Source: Glycomyces amatae (lineage in GTDB: Bacteria; Actinomycetota; Actinomycetes; Mycobacteriales; Micromonosporaceae). From it: a stretch of DNA of 64,000 nt. The stretch is taken from the NCBI RefSeq assembly GCF_020991375.1, contig NZ_JAJLQZ010000001.1, positions 434,001 to 498,000 of the forward strand, read 5' to 3'. Positions 58,542 through 64,000 of this stretch are shown piece by piece (position 1 is the stretch's first letter; the number at the start of each line of letters is the position of its first letter). The notes beneath the pieces were generated by a model. It had not been told where the DNA came from, searched no databases, and saw only the letters and a program-made list of their open reading frames with translations. Made by a program: the position numbers and the translations under genes.

Positions 58542-58914
58542 CGCGGTACTGCTCGGCCCCGCGCGCCACGACGGCCTCCTCAAGCGCTCGGTTGATCGCC
58601 TCGGTCCGGGAGTCGACGTCCAGCACCTTCATGGCGTATCGCAGCAGGCCGTCGTCGACCGACTTGTTGAGGTCCACCATCCGGTCGAAATCGAGTAGGC
58701 CTTCGTCTGCCATTCGCCGCAGTCTTGCCAAGGCAGCCTTCGCTCGTTCAGCGCCGTGAGGTGTTCGCGCAGCTTGTTCACGGACCATAGTGCGGGCTTC
58801 CCGCTCCAGCAGTTCGCGGAGATACTCCTCCAGGGGCTGGCTGCGTGCGGAGGCCCGGTCGCGCAGGAGGGCAAGCGTCGCTTCGGAAACGCCGATGATT
58901 TCGAGGTCTGGCAT
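58522..58914 (-). CDS. Fusion of two antitoxin-type DNA-binding domains, no adjacent toxin
   Basis: 130 residues. Residues about 1-40 (LEIIGVSEATLALLRDRASARSQPLEEYLRELLERE) match a FitA-like ribbon-helix-helix. Residues about 80-125 (LNKSVDDGLLRYAMKVLDVDSRTEAINRALEEAVVARG) match a second, VapB-type antitoxin N-terminus. Normally each would be a separate protein paired with its own PIN toxin. None lies next to it except the convergent vapC, which already has a partner. It may neutralise or regulate a toxin in trans. The start ATG 58914 has only a weak GTAGGT upstream. Confidence 0.75.
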   Translation of the reverse strand: MPDLEIIGVSEATLALLRDRASARSQPLEEYLRELLEREARTMVREQAARTPHGAERAKAALARLRRMADEGLLDFDRMVDLNKSVDDGLLRYAMKVLDVDSRTEAINRALEEAVVARGAEQYRVTDQEA

Positions 58915-58949
58915 ACCTACATTTTCGAGGGCGCGGCGGCCGGATTCCG

Positions 58950-59576
58950 TCAGGAACTCGCGTCGGTGGCCGTGGCGAGGTAGGCGCGGAGCGCCGCTTT
59001 CGTCTCGGTGACCACGGCCGGGAGCTCGGTTTCGCTTGCGGCCATGATCATCGGGAGCAGGCCCCTGAACAGGTGGACCGCCACTTCGGCGGTGCGCGTC
59101 CGCTTTTCGGGCGGCAGGTCGGGGGCCCTGCGCTCCAGGATCTTGTCGAGCTGCTCGAACATCACCTTCTGCGCGGGCCGCTTCGCGCTCGCCAGCTCCT
59201 TCGACAGGTGCGGGTCCGACAGCAGCGCGTAGAAGCCCGGGTTCGCCCGGTCGAAGGCCACCACCGGGTCGATGATCCGGTCGAGCATCGCCTCCATCGG
59301 CAGCTCGGCCACCGCCAGGTCGAACGCCTCCCCGTGCGCCGCCCGCAGCCTTTCCAGGTACCGCGCCGTCAGCGCCTCGGCGATCTGCTCCTTGTTCCTG
59401 AAGAACTGGTACAGCGTCCCCGGCGACGCCCCGGCGGCCGCCGCTATCGCGTTCGTGCTCGCCTTCGCGTACCCCTGCTCCGCGAAGACCGCCGCCGCCG
59501 CGTCCAGCAGTTCGGCCATGCGCTTCTCGCCGCGGGCCTGGCGTCTGCGCACCGGTTTCGCCGTGTCGTCGGTCAC
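58950..59576 (-). CDS. TetR/AcrR-family regulator of the MMPL exporter
   Basis: 208 residues. HTH: MAELLDAAAAVFAEQGYAKASTNAIAAAAGASPGTLYQFFRNKEQIAEAL (about 22-72). The C-terminal ligand domain has ANPGFYALLSDPHLSKELAS. GTG 59576 was chosen for GAAGGG upstream. It is divergent from an MMPL transporter gene with two operators in the 95-bp gap, the standard arrangement of a drug- or lipid-responsive repressor. Confidence 0.93.
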   Translation of the reverse strand: MTDDTAKPVRRRQARGEKRMAELLDAAAAVFAEQGYAKASTNAIAAAAGASPGTLYQFFRNKEQIAEALTARYLERLRAAHGEAFDLAVAELPMEAMLDRIIDPVVAFDRANPGFYALLSDPHLSKELASAKRPAQKVMFEQLDKILERRAPDLPPEKRTRTAEVAVHLFRGLLPMIMAASETELPAVVTETKAALRAYLATATDASS

Positions 59577-59597
59577 TGGGCACCCTTCGGTCTTGTG

Positions 59598-59645
59598 AAT
59601 ACGAGCAATCACTCGTATTTTTATTTACGAGCGCTCACTCGTATT
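59598..59645. promoter_or_regulatory. Two TetR operators of the tetR-MMPL pair
   Basis: AATACGAG-N6-CTCGTATT (59598-59619) and TTTACGAG-N6-CTCGTATT (59624-59645), centres 26 bp apart. They share NNTACGAG half-sites and occupy most of the gap between the divergent genes. Confidence 0.88.
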
Positions 59646-59671
59646 CCAGTCTACGCCGGTCGGGAGACCCC

Positions 59672-61855
59672 ATGACCTCCACCGCTCCTCCGCTCGCCCC
59701 GCCCGAGGGGGCCATGCTCCGCCTCGGCCGCTTCACCCACCGCCGCAGGCGCCCGGTGCTCCTGGCCTCGCTGCTCATCCTCGTCGCCGCCGCCCTCATC
59801 GGCTCGGGCACCATGAACGCCCTCGTCCTCTCCCGCTACGAGGCCCCCGGATCGGAGTCGATCGTCACCGGCGACGAGCTCGAGGAGCGCTTCGACATCG
59901 GCTCGGCGAACTTCCTGCTGCTGGTCACCGCCGCCGACGGCGACGTCGACTCCGCCGCCAGCGCCGCCGCCGGGGCCGCCCTCGCCGCCGAACTCGCCGC
60001 CCACGACCAGGTCGGCCGCGTCGACGCCTACTGGGACACCGCCTCGCCCTCGCTCCGCAGCGAGGACGGCTCCCAGGCGCTCGTCACCGCCCACGTCCCC
60101 GGCGACGTCACCTTCGTGCGCGAAGCGGTCCTGCCCGAACTGAAAGCGGCCTTCACCCGCGACGGCGGCGCGGTCGCCGTCGCCGTCGGCGGCTCCGACG
60201 AGCTGTTCCGCGAGGTCGCCCAGATCGCCCGCGAGGACTTCCTGCTCGCCGAGCTCATCGTCATCCCCGGCCTCCTGATCCTCCTCGTCGTCCTCTACCG
60301 GCGCCCCGCCGCCGCGTTCCTCACCGTCGGCACCGGCCTGTTCGCGCTCGCGGTCTCCTTGGCCGCCATGCGGTTCGTCGCCGCCGCGACCGAGGTCTCC
60401 ACGTTCGCCGCGAACCTCATCCTGGTGATGAGCATGGGCCTGGCCGTGGACTACTGCCTGTTCATCGTCAACCGCTTCCGCGAGGAGTCCGCCCTGCACG
60501 ACCGCGCCGAGGCGGTCGCGCGCACCGTCGCCAGCGCCGGGCGCACCGTCGTCTTCAGCGCCGTCACCGTCGCCGCGAGCCTGTCGGTGCTGCTGCTCAT
60601 GCCGTTCCCGTTCCTGCGCTCCTTCGGGTACGCCGGGATCGTCGTCCCCCTCGCGGCCGTCCTCGGCGCGGTCGTGGTCCTCCCCGCGGCCCTCGCCGTC
60701 TGGGGGCGCAAGGTGGAACTCCGCCGCCCCGCGCGGCCGCTGGAGCGGGGCCGCTGGTTCCGCCTGGCGACCGCGGTCATGCGCCGCCCGGTCCTGTGGG
60801 GCACCGCCGCGCTCCTGCTGGTCCTGACGCTGGCCTCGCCGCTCACCGGCGTCCGCTTCGGCGTGCCCGACGAGCGCTCCCTCCCCGAGGACGCCGAGAG
60901 CCGGATCGTCACCGACCAGGTCACCGCCGGCTTCGCCGACGAGGCGACCGACGCGATGCTGGTGCTCGTCGACGGCGCCGACGAGGCCGGGCTCGCCGCC
61001 TACGCCGCCGACCTGTCGCTGGTGGACGGCATCGCGCAGGTCGACTCCGCCGCGGGGCGGTTCGTCGACGGCGCCGCCGTCGCCCCCGGCGACGCCGGGC
61101 GCTTCGCCTGGGACGGCGAGGGCACGTGGCTCTCGGCGGTCCCCACCGTCGACGCCATGCGCGGCGACCCCTACGCCCTCGTCGGCGAGGTCCGCGCCGT
61201 CGAGGCGCCGTTCGCCGTCTCGGTCTCGGGCTACCCCGCCGACCTCGCCGACTTCCGCGAGGCGCTGCTCGACCGGCTCCCGCTGATCCTCGGCCTGATC
61301 GTCCTGGTCACCTTCGTGATCCTGTTCCTCATGACCGGCAGCGTCGTCGCCCCCGTCAAGGCCACCCTCCTCAACGCACTGTCCCTGTCGGCCATGTTCG
61401 GCGCCCTCGTCTGGATCTTCCAGGACGGGAACCTCTCGGGCCTGATCGGCTTCACGCCCCAGGGCTCGTTCGAGCTCAGCGTCCCCATCCTCATGTTCTG
61501 CGTCGCCTACGGCCTGTCGATGGACTACGAGATCTTCATGCTCGCCCGCATCAAGGAGGAGTACGACCGCACCGGCGACCGGTTCGGCTCGATCGCGGTC
61601 GGCCTCCAGCGGTCGGCCCCGCTCGTGACGGCCGCGGCCCTGGTCCTGGCGTTCACCTTCGCGGTCTACGCCACCGGCGACGTGGTGCTGCTCCAGATGC
61701 TCGGCATCGGCATGGCCCTCGCGGTCGCCGTGGACGCCACCGTGATCCGCGGGGTCCTGCTGCCGTCGCTGATGCGCCTCACGGGCCGCGTCAACTGGTG
61801 GGCCCCGGCGCCGCTGCGCCGCCTGCACGAGCGCATCGGCCTGCGCGAGAGCTGA
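59672..61855 (+). CDS. MMPL-family RND transporter
   Basis: 727 residues with about 12 membrane helices in two similar halves, each with a soluble extracytoplasmic loop. Asp-Tyr pairs of the proton relay appear in GLAVDYCLFIVNRFREE and GLSMDYEIFMLARIKEEYDRTGD. MMPL proteins export lipids, siderophores or drugs. GGGAG precedes the ATG. Regulation by the divergent TetR is likely. The substrate is not inferable. Confidence 0.93.
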   Translation: MTSTAPPLAPPEGAMLRLGRFTHRRRRPVLLASLLILVAAALIGSGTMNALVLSRYEAPGSESIVTGDELEERFDIGSANFLLLVTAADGDVDSAASAAAGAALAAELAAHDQVGRVDAYWDTASPSLRSEDGSQALVTAHVPGDVTFVREAVLPELKAAFTRDGGAVAVAVGGSDELFREVAQIAREDFLLAELIVIPGLLILLVVLYRRPAAAFLTVGTGLFALAVSLAAMRFVAAATEVSTFAANLILVMSMGLAVDYCLFIVNRFREESALHDRAEAVARTVASAGRTVVFSAVTVAASLSVLLLMPFPFLRSFGYAGIVVPLAAVLGAVVVLPAALAVWGRKVELRRPARPLERGRWFRLATAVMRRPVLWGTAALLLVLTLASPLTGVRFGVPDERSLPEDAESRIVTDQVTAGFADEATDAMLVLVDGADEAGLAAYAADLSLVDGIAQVDSAAGRFVDGAAVAPGDAGRFAWDGEGTWLSAVPTVDAMRGDPYALVGEVRAVEAPFAVSVSGYPADLADFREALLDRLPLILGLIVLVTFVILFLMTGSVVAPVKATLLNALSLSAMFGALVWIFQDGNLSGLIGFTPQGSFELSVPILMFCVAYGLSMDYEIFMLARIKEEYDRTGDRFGSIAVGLQRSAPLVTAAALVLAFTFAVYATGDVVLLQMLGIGMALAVAVDATVIRGVLLPSLMRLTGRVNWWAPAPLRRLHERIGLRES

Positions 61856-61900
61856 CGCCCCGGTCCCGCAAGGGATCCGCCCGGCGCCGCAGGAGAGTCC

Positions 61901-62956
<1,056 letters not shown>

Positions 62957-63003
62957 ACCGAAAAGCCTAAGCTTTACGCAGGCTACGAGGAACGGCGGTC
63001 ACC

Positions 63004-63747
63004 ATGGCTAAGCTGCGCATCACCGACTACCTCACGGAACTGAAGACCGAGGCCGCCGGGCTGCGCTCCGTCTGCGGGCCCGACGTGCTCGACCGCGTCG
63101 CCCCCTCCCGGCCGGACACCACCGTGGCCGGCCTCCTCCTCGAACTCGCCCGCCTCTACCGCTGGTCGGTCGACGCCCTCTCCACCCCGCCCACCGAGGA
63201 CGACCTGCCCGAACCCGCCCCCCTCGACGCCCGCGGCCCGGCCGTGCTCGACGCCTACGACCAGGCCCTCGCCGCCGTGCTCGACGCCGTCGAGGCCCGC
63301 GGCCCCGAGGCCCCCGCCTGGACCTGGGCGCCCGTGGAGTGGCGCGCCGAGTTCTGGCACCGCCGCGTCGCGGTCGCCACGGGACTGGCCCGCTGGGACG
63401 CCCAGATGGCCGTCGGCGCGACCGCGCCCGTCCCCGCCGCCCTGGCCGCCGAGGCCATCGCCGAGGTCTTCGAGGCGTTCATCCCCGCCGGCGCCCGCCG
63501 CGGCGCCCACCCCGAGGCGACCGGGCTCGTGCAGCTGTTCGCCCAGGACGCCGACGCGACCTGGTTCGTGCGGCTGCGCGAGGGCCGCGTCGCCCTGCTC
63601 GACCAGCCCGACGCGCGCACCGAACTCCAGGCCCGCGCCGCGGGCTCGGCCTCCGACATCGCGCTGGCCCTGTGGGGGCGGCTGCCGTTCGGGATCTGCG
63701 ACGTCGTCGGCGACGAGTCGCTCCTCCAGGCGCTGCGCGTGGTGTAG
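63004..63747 (+). CDS. Mycothiol-dependent maleylpyruvate-isomerase-fold protein lacking metal ligands
   Basis: 247 residues. DinB/MDMPI fold: LLLELARLYRWSVDALS, then PAWTWAPVEWRAEFWHRRVAVATGLARWDAQMAVG and a C-terminal domain ending SASDIALALWGRLPF. In active members the helix reads roughly RxAHExxVHRxDA; here the corresponding His-Glu-His positions are Val, Ala and Ala (RVAVATGLARWDA), so metal binding and isomerase activity are doubtful. GAGGA lies upstream of the ATG. Confidence 0.82.
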   Translation: MAKLRITDYLTELKTEAAGLRSVCGPDVLDRVAPSRPDTTVAGLLLELARLYRWSVDALSTPPTEDDLPEPAPLDARGPAVLDAYDQALAAVLDAVEARGPEAPAWTWAPVEWRAEFWHRRVAVATGLARWDAQMAVGATAPVPAALAAEAIAEVFEAFIPAGARRGAHPEATGLVQLFAQDADATWFVRLREGRVALLDQPDARTELQARAAGSASDIALALWGRLPFGICDVVGDESLLQALRVV

Positions 63748-63810
63748 GCGCGAACGGGATAACGTTTCGGTAAACGGCGCGCGGAAACCGGACAAACGTT
63801 CGGCCCCCGC

Positions 63811-63840
63811 TTGGCAAAGGTATTCCTACGGCGCTAGGCT
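63811..63840 (+). promoter_or_regulatory. Sigma-A-type promoter of the right-edge gene
   Basis: TTGGCA (63811-63816) and TAGGCT (63835-63840), spacer 18 bp. It gives a leader of about 140 nt that starts with a hairpin GAGTCGCGG-TTCACA-CTGCGGCTC (63849-63872). No other gene is seen in 63748-63985. Confidence 0.65.
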
Positions 63841-63985
63841 CGCCTCACGAGTCGCGGTTCACACTGCGGCTCGCATCGCAGCGCAGGGCCGCGCACCTCC
63901 GGTTCCGGTCCCGACCTGCGGTGACAACCGCCTTTTACCACGGATCGTCTGGCACGTGCCTGCCAGTGAAAGGGACCACAACATC

Positions 63986-64000
63986 ATGGCGACAGTGACC
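63986..64000 (+). CDS. Start of a gene leaving the window
   Basis: ATG at 63986 with AAAGGGA about 11 nt upstream gives MATVT before the edge. This N-terminus is common among UgpC/MsmK-type sugar ABC ATPases of actinobacteria, but five residues cannot establish identity. Confidence 0.5.

Overview
The window is 64 kb of very GC-rich, gene-dense DNA. It looks like a chromosomal segment of a sporulating or mycelial actinobacterium: GTG starts are frequent, many transcripts look leaderless, CIRCE elements precede a groEL that has no groES, and a bldN-rsbN pair sits next to rex-hemA-hemC-hemD-hemB as I recall it doing in Streptomyces. A Glycomycetaceae or related genus would fit, but that is inference. 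I found no rRNA, tRNA, CRISPR array, insertion sequence or prophage.

Layout. 0-4 kb: an Asp23/Gls24-AmaP envelope-stress operon and a small Ala/Gln-rich stress-type protein. 4-9.5 kb: a large secreted GH87-type alpha-glucanase with its own promoter and operator, then an ECF41 (SigJ-like) sigma factor with its NAD(P)-binding partner gene and a matching ECF41 promoter. 9.7-18 kb: sulfotransferase, SnoaL/XRE pair, TetR/FAD-monooxygenase pair with two operators, and a redox island (SsuD-like monooxygenase, aldo/keto reductase, nitroreductase). 18-25 kb: DUF981 protein preceded by a 31-bp tandem repeat, a three-gene molybdopterin oxidoreductase unit, a TetR/membrane-protein pair, lipoprotein and anchored proteins, and a D-2-hydroxyacid dehydrogenase divergent from the next gene. 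25-29 kb: a secreted multidomain polysaccharide lyase closed by a 22-bp stem terminator. 29-43 kb: VOC protein, membrane metallophosphoesterase overlapping a POT peptide transporter, groEL under double CIRCE control, a membrane beta-helix protein, a CDC48-type AAA ATPase, a K+ channel and a tandem GNAT. 43-52 kb: a threonine-synthase-family gene under a SAM-I riboswitch, folP, a HAD phosphatase and the bldN-rsbN regulatory pair. 52-58 kb: rex-hemA-hemC-hemD-hemB. 58-64 kb: a VapBC module, a fused double antitoxin, TetR-MMPL, murB, a degenerate mycothiol-dependent isomerase-fold protein and the start of a further gene.

Themes. Several regulator/target pairs have their DNA sites visible (GH87 operator, ECF41 promoter, three TetR operators, an XRE palindrome, CIRCE, a BldN promoter). 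Many genes have a TANNNT -10 box 6-7 nt before the start codon and no ribosome-binding site. The most unusual signal is the SAM-I riboswitch whose P1 stem abuts the ribosome-binding site of a threonine-synthase-like gene, which suggests a role in methionine or sulfur metabolism rather than plain threonine synthesis.
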